DNA from: Linum tenue
Taxonomy: Eukaryota; Streptophyta; Magnoliopsida; Malpighiales; Linaceae
Length of the DNA: 64,000 nucleotides
Reading direction: 5' to 3'
NCBI GenBank assembly: GCA_946122785.1
Contig: CAMGYJ010000006.1
Coordinates: 32,593,168 to 32,657,167, forward strand
Every line of letters begins with the position of its first letter. The stretch's first letter is position 1. Shown here one piece after another: positions 9,701 to 21,883 of the stretch. The position numbers and the translations under genes were made by a program. The notes beneath the pieces were generated by a model. That model ran no database searches. It saw only the letters and a list, made by a program, of their open reading frames with translations, and was not told the DNA's origin.

Positions 9701-11340
9701 ATGTGAGTTCTTGCAAACTGGTTCATTTCATCATACATGGCAGCATGCCAATATTCATCTTTTATAGCATCCTTAACATTTTTTGGTTCAAATTGAGCTA
9801 CAAATACAGTATGCTCAGTAAGAGTTTTTAGTTCTAGTAAGCATACCTCGACTTAAGTCACCAATAATGAGAGAAGGAGGACGTCGACGAACAATGTGAG
9901 GTGGAGCTTGACGATTTTGTCCTTTTGCTTCCTTGTTGTTTTCATCTTCTGAAGACACGATTTCTTTCTTTGGAGGAGCTTGGATGTCATTGTTTGTATG
10001 TGTTGTTCCCATACCAAAGTCAATCCTCATCTAGGCTATCTGCACACTTGCTACAAGATTCATCAAATATCACATTGATGAACTCCTCAACTTTGATGGT
10101 CCGTTTGTTATAAATACGATAAGCCCTGCTATTCACAGCATAGCCAAGGAAAATTAATTCGTCTGATTTTGAATCAAATTTCCCAGGTGATCCTTTATAT
10201 TCAGAGTATAGCATACATTAGAAGGTATGGAAGTAATTCATATTAGGTTTCTATCCTTCTAGAGATCATAGGGTGTTTTATTAAGTTTAGGTCTAATGAG
10301 GGCTCTGTTAGTAACATAGCATGCCGTGTTAATTGCCTCACCCCAGAATTGTTTTCGTACACCATAGTCATTCAACATTGTTCTAGCTATATCAATTAAC
10401 GTTCTGTTCTTTCTTTCTACCACCGTTTTGCTGTGGTGTTCTTCTAGGTGCTGAAAAATTGTGAGTTATTCCCTTTTTATTGCAAAAAATTTAAAATTTT
10501 TCAGAGATAAATTCACCTCCATGATCACTTTTTATGCTAACTATGTGAGATTGTTTTTCGTTTTCAACCCGTTTGATAAAGTCTTTAAAGTTTTGATAAG
10601 CTTCATCCTTGCTTGCAAGGAACAGAACCCAAGTAAAAACCTAGAGTAGTCATTCACAATTACAAAAGCATAGTACTTACCTCCTAAACTCATGACATTG
10701 TTGGGACTAAACAAATCTAAATGTAACAGTTCTAGAGGTCTCGAGGTGGAGATAACAGTTTTGGTTTTGAAGGATATTCTGGTGTGTTTTCCTTTAGCAC
10801 AAGCATCACAGAAGAACTCCTTACTATGCAGTTTTGGAACTCCTCTAACAATCCCAAGATTTACAAGTTTCGAAAGAATTCCATTGCTTATATGTCCCAG
10901 CCTCATATGCCACTCAATTTTGATAATTTCTGTCAACTGAAACTAAGCATGTTTCATTAAAAGCTGATTTGTCTTCAAGATCAATGATGAATAGTTTTTC
11001 TTTTTCGTTTTCCAATAGAAATGAGCTTTTTGATTACTATAGTTTCAAAAAGCATTTATCTTGTTAAAAGACCACTCTATTTTCATTTCCACACAGATGA
11101 CCAATTGACAGAAGATTATGTTTTAAGTCTTTTACCAGTAAAACATTACTAATTGACGGAACAGTTCCCACTTGACCCTGCCCTAGGATTTCAGTGCTAA
11201 AGTTATCACCAAAAATAATTTTCCTTTATTTTCCAAAATTAGTTTTGAAAAAATATTTGTATTACCCGTCATGTGATGTGAGCATCCGCTATCAAGTATC
11301 CAAACGCTGCCTTCCATGCTCATATGGAGACAGGTCTGCA
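9701..11340 (-). pseudogene. Copia-2 pol: protease, GAG-pre-integrase and integrase, broken
   Basis: Minus-strand pieces include a GAG-pre-integrase module at 10936-10541 (a WHMRLGHIS block, then C-x2-C) leading into the integrase core, whose first catalytic Asp sits in an LHLDLFSP block. A QQNG-type block follows near 10430 after a frameshift. The C-terminal integrase region reads at 10214-10020, and an acidic linker at 10030-9815. The protease region near 11270-11290 shows the SGCSHHM-like residues. Several frames are needed, so no functional protein is made. Confidence 0.78.
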
Positions 11341-11547
11341 AGAACAGATATAATTATTTAGTTTTAGGTATCCAGACAAGCTTAGATACCTTCCATGGTT
11401 GACCTAATCTGGTATGTACGTTATGTAGATGTTCTATATTGTTGTGACACGAATCTTTTATTATGTTTTCCTTGGCTATTCTTTTTTTATAATGAGCAAT
11501 ATAATGACCGGTTTTGTGACAGTAAAAACATTAATGGTTTTCATGCA

Positions 11548-12941
11548 CTATTTTCTTCTGACATATTTTGTTTTTACTTTAGTTCTCATTTTTATCTGAA
11601 TTAGTTCTGCTTTAGTGATTTCAATTTTCTCTTTTAGCAAATCATTTTCATACGTTAGATCTCGAATTTTATTCTCTACACTTAAGTTCTGATTCATTAG
11701 TTGTTTAAAATCACTTAGTAGTTTTTCATGACTAACTTTTATTGAAGTATACTTATGTTTCACATTCACTAACTCTTTTTGTATGTCTCTAATGGTTTCT
11801 TCTAGCAATTCATCCTCACTACAAGAGTCAGGGTAGTAAGATCTTACCTGTGATTCTTCATATTTACATTCGTCAATAGCCATGTATGCGCTGAACTTGT
11901 GATTTGGTTCATCATCATCTTCATCTTCTTCACTGCAACTGTAGGTAGCAGCATATGCTCTTTCCTTCTTGACCAGAGGGCACTTAGCCTTAATGTGCCA
12001 TGTCTTGCCACATCCGAAGCATCCAGCTTGAGACTGGAGTCTTTCAATACTAGCTCCTTCCCTTCGATTTCTAAACCCTTGTCGTCCTCGTTTGTTTACT
12101 TCTTTATCATTTTCACCTTCCTTTGACCTGCTGGGAAAACCTCCTCTTTTATTTTATTTTCTTATTCTGAGAAGCTTTGCCACTTCCTTGCAAAGCATAG
12201 CAAGCTCATCGTCCTCCATTTCATCTAGGCAGTCCAAGTCATCTTCTTGAGATGTAGCTTTGAAGGCAATACCCTTTTTCTCTTTTCTTGGTTCTTCCAA
12301 ATCTTCCCTTTTCAACTTTTTTTCATGCTTAACTAAAGAACCAATCAGCTCATCCAGACTTAACTTGGTGAGATCCTTGGATTCTTCAATTGCAGTGACT
12401 TTGGGAGTCCATTTCTTGGGAAGTGCCTAGAGAACTTTGCGGACTAGATCAGCACTATCATATTCGACTTCTGAGTTTCCCTGGCTATTGACTATAGTGG
12501 TCAATCTGACATTCATCTCCTTAATTGATTCTTCAAGCTTCATAATAAACGACTCAAACTCCTGTTTTAAACTATTTATTCTTGAGATCTTGACATGAGA
12601 TGTACCTTCGTGCGCGACTTGCAACTTGTCCAAGATTTATTTTTCAGTTTTGCAGCGAGATACTATGCGATACTCCTCAGGCTCTAATGCACGGTACATC
12701 GGATTTGTTGCCTTCGAGTTGAGCTGAAAATTCTTCTTTTTGGCCTCTGTCCATTTTCCGCGAGCTTCTTTCACCTCAAAAGGACCCTCCATCAATATGA
12801 TCCACAGATCAGGATCTATGGAGCCAATGAAGAGCTCCATACGATTTCTCCATTAACCATAGTGACCCCCTCAAATCTCGGCGGCCGAGTTTGTGAGAAT
12901 CCATAAGCCATGAAGATTCCGCTTGCTGATTCCGAGCTCAT
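11548..12941 (-). pseudogene. Copia-2 gag, broken
   Basis: The ATG at 12941 opens a frame with the typical gag start (a PPRFEG-type block near 12870). A frameshift near 12845 separates it from a 67-codon frame at 12840-12637, and another frame follows at 12633-12427. A region with scattered Cys/His near 12000 may be the zinc knuckle, and a long Lys/Glu-rich coiled-coil-like stretch follows at 11883-11548. The order matches the gag of Copia-1. At least four disruptions are visible. Confidence 0.75.
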
Positions 12942-12980
12942 ATTCTCCGGAGACGGTTGTGTCTTTATCATCGGAACGAG

Positions 12981-12992
12981 GCTTTGATACCA
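12981..12992 (-). other. Copia-2 primer binding site (tRNA-iMet type)
   Basis: Plus-strand GCTTTGATACCA is TGGTATCAAAGC on the minus strand, the iMet primer site variant common in plant Copia elements, two bases from the LTR edge. Confidence 0.88.
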
Positions 12993-12994
12993 CT

Positions 12995-13938
12995 TGTTGG
13001 TTGGTCGAGCGCGAGACCAAGCTTCCTATTCTCCGGTGATAATTTACCAATACTACAAAACCCTAATCGAACAATCGACGGAACAAGTGAAAGGCAGAAG
13101 TTTCGGAAGATATATTATGATTAAAAGTGAAACGTAAATATTAGTTGTATTTAGAGGAGACAGAATTAAACCAAAATTAATATAACTCAAACTCTCAGTG
13201 GGCTTTAAGCCCAGACTTATGGACTATAAGGCTTGGGCTCAAAGCATGTCAAATCGGCCGAGCCTGCCATTTGCTTTCTTTTTCCTCGAGCTGGACCTTC
13301 CATCCCCTACTTTCTGCTCTGCCTTGACCCTGTATACACAATTCAAAGAACCACAACACAAGTTGCAGAAAAGTAAAGGAACACAATACTAAGACCATTT
13401 TACGTGGTATCCGATATTGGGAGAATAGGGCTCCCAATATCGACTAATTTGAAGGATGGTAAGCGGTTTGTTCATGCTATGAGGAACGAAGGAACGAGCG
13501 GAATTCCGGTTGCACGGTTGGAAATTCTCCTCTTGAGATTTCCTACGTAACCCACTAGAACAATCTTGTCCTTCTTACACCCTTGGAGTTTAGCCTGATC
13601 AGCTCCCTACCTATCAGTCTACTCCGCAATCTGAAGTTAAACCCCTTGTTTACCTTCTCAGATTCTCAAGCTATTCTCCCTGATTAGCTAACAATGTTTT
13701 TCAATCAAAAGACTAGAATTGCTACTCCAAGACTCTGCTTTTGATTTCCTTGAAAAAACTTTGCCTTCATCCGTCCAGCCTCCTTGGTCTTTATAGTCAG
13801 CTCTGCTTGACCTAGCCGTTGTAGAGGGCCATTATTTGATTCCCTTCGAATCTGCTCCAGCCTTCCTTCTTTGCGAACTACCATCTTTGCTTTGAATGAT
13901 TTGTCGGTTCTTTCCTTATTGACAAGCTTCACTCAACA
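12995..13938 (-). repeat. Copia-2 5' LTR (right boundary inferred)
   Basis: The inner edge is fixed by the primer site: plus-strand TGTTGG starts at 12995. The outer edge is taken at 13938 because the sequence there ends CTCAACA, giving TGTTG...CAACA ends, and because a minus-strand TATA box (CTATAAAG at about 13790) should lie inside the LTR. A shorter alternative ending at 13693 (TAGCTAACA) cannot be excluded, since the partner LTR is outside the window. It holds a palindromic GGGAG/CTCCC-type block near 13420-13440. Confidence 0.65.
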
Positions 13939-14433
13939 ACTGTGTTGCCCCATTCTTTATTTTCATGTTTAGGGAATCTCACATATCGTTTAATAGATGA
14001 TGGTTCAGATGGGTTAAATTATATTCTTGAACTAATTTTTTCATAATGGAATGTATAGCAAATCATTCTTATTCATATTATTTACAACTATTGGTACCTC
14101 AAATACAATTATGATGTTAATGAGTTGATTTTGATTAGCTTTTATTAATGTGTGTTCTCCCAATTATTATTAGGTTTTGTATTGTTATCGTTATCAGTGA
14201 TTATATTGATGCAACTGATTTGGAGTTGCTCGACTATGCGACATATAAATTTTTCTATGCTTCTGCTGGGGAATTGTTTTCCAAGATTCATGTCGTGGCC
14301 ACTCACAGTACTCCTCAACGCTGGATGCTAAAGGCAAAGGATTAAAGCTGCTAATAAAAATTTATGATTATAACTACACTCATCTTTCAAGCAAGCTGAG
14401 TGTGCTCAGAGTTGTTGAAGAAATCGACCCAAC
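13939..14433 (+). pseudogene. Unidentified gene remnant, left part (possible intron then exon)
   Basis: From about 14185 the plus strand has protein-like composition after a pyrimidine-rich stretch ending in AG (14192-14193), like an intron 3' end. The frame reads through a block ending near 14340, is broken there by a frameshift, and resumes to 14425, where a MITE interrupts it. The same coding stretch continues after the MITE at 15066 with the TSD in frame. Motifs include DYIDATDLELLDYATYKF and SKLSVLRVVEEID. I do not recognise the family. Bases 13939-14180 are AT-rich and look intronic. Confidence 0.45.
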
Positions 14434-15065
14434 CAATGCAGTCAAAAGCGCGATTCTACCTAAAAGCGGAAAAGGGGTAAAATCATAAAGCGTAGAATCA
14501 AAGCGTAAAAGCGTAAGTTTTTTGAAGCATACTGAAAACTAACTAAAAAGCTAGGACATATACTATGTAAAATATGAATGCACGGAATTTAGATAAGTTA
14601 ATAAATACATGCAATTCATGCCTCAAGTAGAGCAACTTGTAGCATCTTAATAATAAGTTTGTAAACATAAATTTTAACAATAAGCCACTTCTTCCTCTAT
14701 GCTAATGCATTCAGGAAGAGCCTAGCTGGTGAATTAGATTACTCTATTAAAGTTGAGAATGCATCCAAGTACATGATATGTATCTTTTAATCTCAAATGT
14801 ATCATATTGTTGGTGATTTACTTTTAAAATATAATTTTTATAATTAATTTCATGAAAAGAATACTCATTTAGTGAACTAAAAGCGTAAAAACGTAAAGCG
14901 TTTTGGTGAGCTAGAAGCGTAAAAGCGTAAGCTTTTAAGCTTTAAAGCGCAATTTAGTACAATTTTATACACTTAAGTTTTTATATGGAAACGAAAGCGT
15001 TTTGGTGACCTAAAAGCGTAAAATCGTAAGTTTTTAAGTTTTAAAACGCGATTTTGACTGCATTG
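14434..15065. mobile_element. hAT-type MITE with iterated AAGCGTAAAA words
   Basis: 632 bp with inverted ends CAATGCAGTCAAAAGCGCG / CGCGATTTTGACTGCATTG (one mismatch in the first 19 bases) and an exact 8-bp duplication GACCCAAC at 14426-14433 and 15066-15073. Words of the type AAAGCGTAAAAGCGTAAG recur at 14440-14525 and, in both orientations, at 14875-15060. The centre is AT-rich. It has no transposase. It splits a degraded exon. Confidence 0.92.
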
Positions 15066-15181
15066 GACCCAACAACTATTACTGGAAAAAAATTCCCATA
15101 AGAGGGTTCAGACAGTGGGAAGATATTGTTGACACTGTGGAATATATAATCTTCCATGCTTGCAATTGTTGACACTGTGGA
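15066..15181 (+). pseudogene. Unidentified gene remnant, right part, ending at the tandem-array junction
   Basis: After the MITE the protein-like stretch continues for about 35 codons with one frameshift in the A-run at 15085-15091, giving a FRQWEDIVDTVEYIIFHA block up to about 15165. The block GTTGACACTGTGG occurs at 15128-15140 and again at 15168-15180, immediately before Copia-3 sequence begins. This is the left boundary of the Copia-3/tandem-array region, and the missing end of Copia-3 RNase H shows that a deletion or rearrangement happened here. Confidence 0.5.
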
Positions 15182-17274
15182 TCTATACTCATCATTTGTT
15201 GACGACTTAGAGACTTTATCCCGTTTTCTACACCGCCATGACACAAATGCACGACCAAATCGAATGCACCATCCTGAAGTGGACCTTCTAGTATCCAAGC
15301 ACCCTGCATAATCATCATTTGCAAATGCCTCTATAACTAGTTCTCCACCGCTAGGAAAAGCAAGTCCGACTTCCTCAGTATATTTCAAATACCGCAGTAT
15401 TCGATCTACTGCATAGGCTATATTCGGTCTCGTATGTGTTAGATAAATTAAGCTCCCCACAATGCTTCCATAAAACTTCTAATCCTCCAACAATTCACCA
15501 CTCTCTTGACTCAATTTTAAATTTTGTTCCATAGGGGTGGAATAAGGCTTGCAATCCTAGTATTATGCAGAAGTAAGCAAATCCAAGGTATATTTCTTTT
15601 GACATAAGAAGAAACCAGCGTCTGAGCGTACCACTTCGAGTCCCAGGAAGTATGAAATTGGACCCAACTCTTTTAGATTAAACGCATCTCGTAACACTGC
15701 AGTCAATTCCTTTATCCTGGTTTGATCACTCCCTGTAACAATCATGTCATCAACATATAGTAGCAACATGACTATACCTTCAACCGTCTTCCTGATGAAC
15801 ATGGAAGGATCATTCTGACTCTGGAGAAAACCAGCCTGAATAATTGTTCCATTAAATTTTTCCAACGACGCACGTGGAGCCTGCTTCAACCCATACAATG
15901 ATCGTCGCAGTCTACACACCATTCCTGGTCCACCCTTCGTGTATCCTTCTGGGGAGGCCATGTATATCGTCTCCTTAAGGTCACCATGTAAGAAGGCATT
16001 CTTCACATCAAATTGAATCCTCTCCCAACCATGCATGGCTGCCACTGGAAACACACTATGAACAGTCTGCATTTTCACCACCGGCGCAAACATTTCATCA
16101 TAGTCGATACCGAACTCTTGCCAAAATCCTTGAGCAACCAAACGTGCCTTATGACGTTCAATCGAACCATCCGTAAACATCTTGATATTATAAACCCAAC
16201 GACAGCCTATAACGGTCGTCTCTGGTGTCCGTGGAACCACATCCCAAGTATGATTCTCTTCTAAAGCATCAATTTATGTTTTCATGGCAGCATCCCAAAA
16301 GGGATTTCCCTTTGCAAACGATTTTGGGTGGGGATATTAATCAGTTCCGTGGAAAACCAACATAGTCTTGTAAGGGAAGAGGAGGCTGCCCAAGATTTCA
16401 TCGATTTGACCAACATGGTTCCGGTAATGGTGGAGGAGAAGGCAAAGGTTGAAACCCAACATCTTCAAAAAACATTGATGCACCCAAAACTGGACTCACT
16501 AGATGTCCCTGTCGAAGAAAGACTGATTTCACTATTTGCCAAGGAGAGTCCACCTCCATCGGGTGAAGAGGAGGTACTGCCGCTGCATGTCGAGGAAGAA
16601 GAAGAGTACCGCTGCCCGACGAAGAAGAGGACGTGTTGTGCATGGAGACTGAAGGAGTATGCGGTTCTCCAATGGAAGCTACTGATTCCTCCATGAAATC
16701 CCACCGCCGGGTCGGCAAGTGGAGGTACCACGACCAGGAAGTCCACCAAAACAGTCGGCTGAAGAAACTCGAGGTCCTAATCAAGATTGTGAGCACTAAG
16801 AGGATAATACATCACCTTTTCCAAGAAGAACACATGACAAGAAACTCTAATTCGTCGTTCAACAGGATCATAACATAAATATCCCTTTTGTCTAGTGCTG
16901 TAACCAACAAAGACACAACGAGTTGTCTTGACATCCAGTTTAGGTCTCTCTTTATTCGGTTTAAGAATGAAACACACACAACCTAAGACTTTTAAGAAGG
17001 AGTAGTCTGGAATCCTCCCATACAAGCGCTGGTAAGGAGAGTCGCCGTCCAAAATTGTGGTCGGCTGACAGTTGATCAAGTAGACAACAGTGCTCACCGC
17101 TTCACAGTTTTCCCAAACTGCGTCTAAACCATTTGAACGAACTCCTTGGCGTATATGATTAATTCTGACTTATTACGCAGAAAATAGATCGATGCAAAGC
17201 GAGTCACATGGTCTACAAATAGAGCGAAATAGCGATATCCCAACCTGGAATTAACCTGAGATGGTCCCCATAAG
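15182..17274 (-). pseudogene. Copia-3 pol fragment in array unit 1: RNase H start, RT, integrase end
   Basis: Minus strand, read from high to low coordinates. The C-terminal integrase region is at 17097-16777 and a Ser/Pro-rich linker at 16796-16330. RT follows at 16240-15563 with an ARLVAQGFWQ block, [31 protein letters not shown] and the active site YVDDM, and the RNase H N-terminal half (DDYAGCLDTRRSTSGWC) at 15460-15190. The RNase H is cut off at 15181. A stop or frameshift separates RT from RNase H near 15480-15560, and another lies near 16270. The integrase is cut at 17274 by the LARD insertion (TSD ATAAG). Confidence 0.88.
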
Positions 17275-18001
17275 TGTTGGGATTTTTAGTGGTGTGAATG
17301 GAAATAAAAGGGGAAAGTTTCAAGAGAGTCTCTTGAAGTACCATGTTGGTAAGATGTGAGAAGACATAGCCTCGAATTCGATCGATTTGATGTAATATGT
17401 GGTTAGTTGGTTAAATTGGTTTGTGTAACCAAATGAACCAAACCGAGTTGAACCAAATCGAACCGAATCGATGTGGCGGTTGGAATAACCAAACCGGTCC
17501 AACTTTCATGAGGCCGAACCAATGCAATGGTTGAAATATTTTAAACGAACCAATGCAATGGTTGGTGTGTAACCACCCATGTGAAGAGTTGCCTCCCTTC
17601 AATGCATCCCTTCATTTTCTATAAATAGCACCATACCCCCTCTTGTTTTAACTACGAGTTTTACATAGATTTTTCCGATACGAAAATTCTGCCAAAATCC
17701 AAAACTAGTTTTCTGCATTCTTTTCAAAGAGAAAATAGAGTCAAGTGTGGTTCTCGCCGTTTCGCTGCGTTCGATGGTTTCCGGGGTTTGAGGTACAGCT
17801 ACGCAGGAAAAGGTACGTCCTTTCTATCTTGGGAGGAATCATTCCACAACCTTGGGTACTTGAGGGGAATAAGATTCTTTAAGGAGAGATAGTGAATTCT
17901 ATCGGCTAGGACGCTTGCATGTGTCTTTGCATGTTTTACTTAACCTTATGTGTTTGCTTGTGTTGCAAGAAAATAGTATACGTGAACAAGTTTTCCTAAC
18001 A
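17275..18001 (+). repeat. LARD LTR copy in unit 1
   Basis: 727 bp, TGTTGGG...CCTAACA, preceded by ATAAG, the target duplication of the LARD insertion in Copia-3 integrase. TATAAATAG at 17620-17628 is a good LTR promoter core. Confidence 0.92.
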
Positions 18002-18783
18002 ATCTTAAAGAATCTTATGGTTTCACGTATACAATTTGTCTTGGTCTGCATGAAATTGTCTCTCGTCGTTTATCTATGTGTGTTTGCCTTAGGAGAATGA
18101 CGATTCATGCATGCAGTAGGGTTTAACTGTTTGTATAAATCTGGTCATCAACAGAACCATGCATGATTCATTGTGTTAATTGATCTCCTTGCATTTATGA
18201 TGAAGTTTAGTTGGAACACTCGATTCCTTCTGCGGAGCAAACATGTTTGTTATATATATATATATATATAATTGGCAGTTATATATATGTTCGTTGTGTA
18301 TGTATATTGGTTTTGTTTCCTGTACATGGAAAAGTCGTTGCATGCATTTGAAAAAGGTGAAACGTAGCATGGTTTGAGAAAAAAAATGGTTCAGTTGGCA
18401 TGGGTCACGGTTGCGGTTATGTTTGTGTATATCTATATATCAGTGCCAAAGCCTGCCTTTTTTTGGATTCCTTTTTCCAAAAAATCGGAAAGAAAGGAAA
18501 AGAAAAAAAGACACGAAACCCATTCATTTGGTAGTTCTACTTTCTACCAGTCGGTTTCCAGAAGGGTAAGATTCTTTCGGCAGTCATTACGGGTTCAGGT
18601 AATACTCTGTTCGTCTTTCCTTTTTATATTATACGTGTGGAGAAGATGATATATATATAGGAATTATATATATATTCTCGGTTGTATATACTGGAAGTAG
18701 AGAAAATTTGATTCTTGTGACTAATCAAATTTGCCATGATGGTATATATAATCTTCCATGCTTGCAATTGTTGACACTGTGGA

Positions 18784-20876
18784 TCTATACTCATCATTTG
18801 TTGACGACTTAGAGACTTTATCCTGTTTTCTACACCGCCATGACACAAATGCACGACCAAATCGAATGCACCATCCTGAAGTGGACCTTCTAGTATCCAA
18901 GCACCCTGCATAATCATCATTTGCAAATGCCTCTATAACTAGTTCTCCACCGCTAGGAAAAGCAAGTCCGACTTCCTCAGTATATTTCAAATACCGCAGT
19001 ATTCGATCTACTGCATAGGCTATATTCGGTCTCGTATGTGTTAGATAAATTAAGCTCCCCACAATGCTTCCATAAAACTTCTAATCCTCCAACAATTCAC
19101 CACTCTCTTGACTCAATTTTAAATTTTGTTCCATAGGGGTGGAACAAGGCTTGCAATCCTAGTATTATGCAGAAGTAAGCAAATCCAAGGTATATTTCTT
19201 TTGACATAAGAAGAAACCAGCGTCTGAGCGTACCACTTCGAGTCCCAGGAAGTATGAAATTGGACCCAACTCTTTTAGATTAAACGCATCTCGTAACACT
19301 GCAGTCAATTCCTTTATCCTGGTTTGATCACTCCCTGTAACAATCATGTCATCAACATATAGTAGCAACACGACTATACCTTCAACCGTCTTCCTGATGA
19401 ACATGGAAGGATCATTCTGACTCTGGAGAAAACCAGCCTGAATAATTGTTCCATGAAATTTTTCCAACGACGCACGTGGAGCCTGCTTCAACCCATACAA
19501 TGATCGTCGCAGTCTACACACCATTCCTGGTCCACCCTTCGTGTATCCTTCTGGGCAGGCCATGTATATCGTCTCCTTAAGGTCACCATGTAAGAAGGCA
19601 TTCTTCACATCAAATGGAATCCTCTCCCAACCATGCATGGCTGCCACTGGAAACACACTATGAACAGTCTGCATTTTCACCACCGGCGCAAACATTTCAT
19701 CATAGTCGATACCGAACTCTTGCCAAAATCCTTGAGCAACCAAACGTGCCTTATGACGTTCAATCGAACCATCCGGAAACATCTTGATATTATAAACCCA
19801 ACGACAGCCTATAACGGTCATCTCTGGTGTCCGTGGAACCACATCCCAAGTATGATTCTCTTCTAAAGCATCAATTTATGTTTTCATGGCAGCATCCCAA
19901 AAGGGATTTCCCTTTGCAAACGATTTTCGGTGGGGATACTAATCAGTTCCGTGGAAAACCAACATAGTCTTGTAAGGGAAGAGGAGGCTGCCCAAGATTT
20001 CGTCGATTTGACCAACATGGTTCCGGTAATGATGGAGGAGAAGGCAAAGGTTGAAACCCAACATCTTCAAAAAACATTGATGCACCCAAAACTGGACTCA
20101 CTAGATGTCCCTGTCGAAGAAAGACTGATTTCACTATTTGCCAAGGAGAGTCCACCTCCATCGGGTGAAGAGGAGGTACTGCCGCTGCATGTCGAGGAAG
20201 AAGAAGAGTACCGCTGCCCGACGAAGAAGAGGACGTGTTGTGCATGGAGACTGAAGGAGTATGCGGTTCTCCAATGGAAGCTACTGATTCCTCCATGAAA
20301 TCCCACCGCCGGGTCGGCAAGTGGAGGTACCACGACCAGGAAGTCCACCAAAACAGTCGGCTGAAGAAACTCGAGGTCCTAATCAAGATTGTGAGCACTA
20401 AGAGGATAATACATCACCTTTTCCAAGAAGAACACATGACAAGAAACTCTAATTCGTCGTTCAACAGGATCATAACATAAATATCCCTTTTGTCTAGTGC
20501 TGTAACCAACAAAGACACAACGAGTTGTCTTGACATCCAGTTTAGGTCTCTCTTTCTTCGGTTTAAGAATGAAACACACACAACCTAAGACTTTTAAGAA
20601 GGAGTAGTCTGGAATCCTCCCATACAAGCGCTGGTAAGGAGAGTCGCCGTCCAAAATTGTGGTCGGCTGACAGTTGATCAAGTAGACAACAGTGCTCACC
20701 GCTTCACAGTTTTCCCAAACTGCGTCTAAACCATTTGAACGAACTCCTTGGCGTATATGATTAATTCTGACTTATTACGCAGAAAATAGATCGATGCAAA
20801 GCGAGTCACATGGTCTACAAATAGAGCGAAATAGCGATATCCCAACCTGGAATGAACCTGAGATGGTCCCCATAAG
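18784..20876 (-). pseudogene. Copia-3 pol fragment in array unit 2
   Basis: Same content and same breaks as in unit 1: integrase end 20699-20379, RT 19842-19165, RNase H 19062-18790. The RT reading frame of 225 codons is open in all units although nothing suggests it is used. Confidence 0.88.
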
Positions 20877-21603
20877 TGTTGGGATTTTTAGTGGTGTGAA
20901 TGGAAATAAAAGGGGAAAGTTTCAAGAGAGTCTCTTGAAGTACCATGTTGGTAAGATGTGAGAAGGCATAGCCTCGAATTCGATCGATTTGATGTAATAT
21001 GTGGTTAGTTGGTTAAATTGGTTTGTGTAACCAAATGAACCAAACCGAGTTGAACCAAATCGAACCGAATCGATGTGGCGGTTGGAATAACCAAACCGGT
21101 CCAACTTCCATGAGGCCGAACCAATGCAATGGTTGAAATATTTTAAACGAACCAATGCAATGGTTGGGGTGTAACCACCCATATGAAGAGTTGCCTCCCT
21201 TCAATGCATCCCTTCATTTTCTATAAATAGCACCATACCCCCTCTTGTTTTAACTACGAGTTTTACATAGATTTTTCCGATACGAAAATTCTGCCAAAAT
21301 CCAAAACTAGTTTTCTGCATTCTTTTCAAAGAGAAAATAGAGTCAAGTGTGGTTCTCGCCGTTTCGCTGCGTTCGATGGTTTCCGGGGTTTGAGGTACCG
21401 CTACGCAGGAAAAGGTACGTCCTTTCTATCTTGGGAGGAATCATTCCACAACCTTGGGTACTTGAGGGGAATAAGATTCTTTAAGGAGAGATAGTGAATT
21501 CTATCGGCTAGGACGCTTGCATGTGTCTTTGCATGTTTTTCTTAATCTTATGTGTTTGCTTGTGTTGCAAGAAAATAGTATACGTGAACAAGTTTTCCTA
21601 ACA
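20877..21603 (+). repeat. LARD LTR copy in unit 2
   Basis: 727 bp with the same ends, the same ATAAG on its left and the same TATAAATAG core. Confidence 0.92.
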
Positions 21604-21852
21604 ATCTTAAAGAATCTTATGGTTTCACGTATACAATTTGTCTTGGTCCGCATGAAATTGTCTCTCGTCGTTTATCTTTGTGTGTTTGCCTTAGGAGAAT
21701 GACGATTCATGCATGCAGTAGGGTTTAACTGTTTGTATAAATCTGGTCATCAACAGAACCATGCATGATTCATTGTGTTAATTGATCTCCTTGCATTTAT
21801 GATGAAGTTTAGTTGGAACACTCGATTCCTTCTGCGGAGCAAACATGTTTGT

Positions 21853-21883
<31 letters not shown>

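Larger units (their letters stand above)
1..13938 (-). mobile_element. Copia-2: Sirevirus-like Copia LTR retrotransposon, 3' end outside the window
   Basis: A minus-strand Copia element runs from an LTR at 12995-13938 leftward through primer site, gag, protease/integrase, reverse transcriptase and RNase H, and leaves the window at base 1. Its RNase H coding stretch is interrupted by Copia-1 (434-8570). The part right of base 8570 and the part left of 434 join with a 5-bp duplication (CAGCT), so they are one element. All its reading frames carry stops or frameshifts, so it is not autonomous. The integrase region resembles that of Copia-1 (shared NNVMSLGGK-type core), which places both in the same lineage. 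Confidence 0.85.
15142..18743. repeat. Array unit 1
   Basis: Copia-3 part 15182-17274, LARD LTR 17275-18001, LARD interior 18002-18743. It carries private changes absent from the other units and from the far 3' LTR (for example in the LTR near 17567, 17582 and 17805), so it is the most diverged unit. Confidence 0.93.

Noticed and set aside
9901..12126. Plus-strand ORFs across Copia-2
   Set aside because: They are shadows of the minus-strand gag-pol frames.
16328..16696. A 122-codon plus-strand ORF that is preserved in three array units (also at 19930 and 23538)
   Set aside because: It is antisense to the Copia-3 linker region and preserved only because the units are near-identical recent copies; unit 4 breaks it. 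No protein features.
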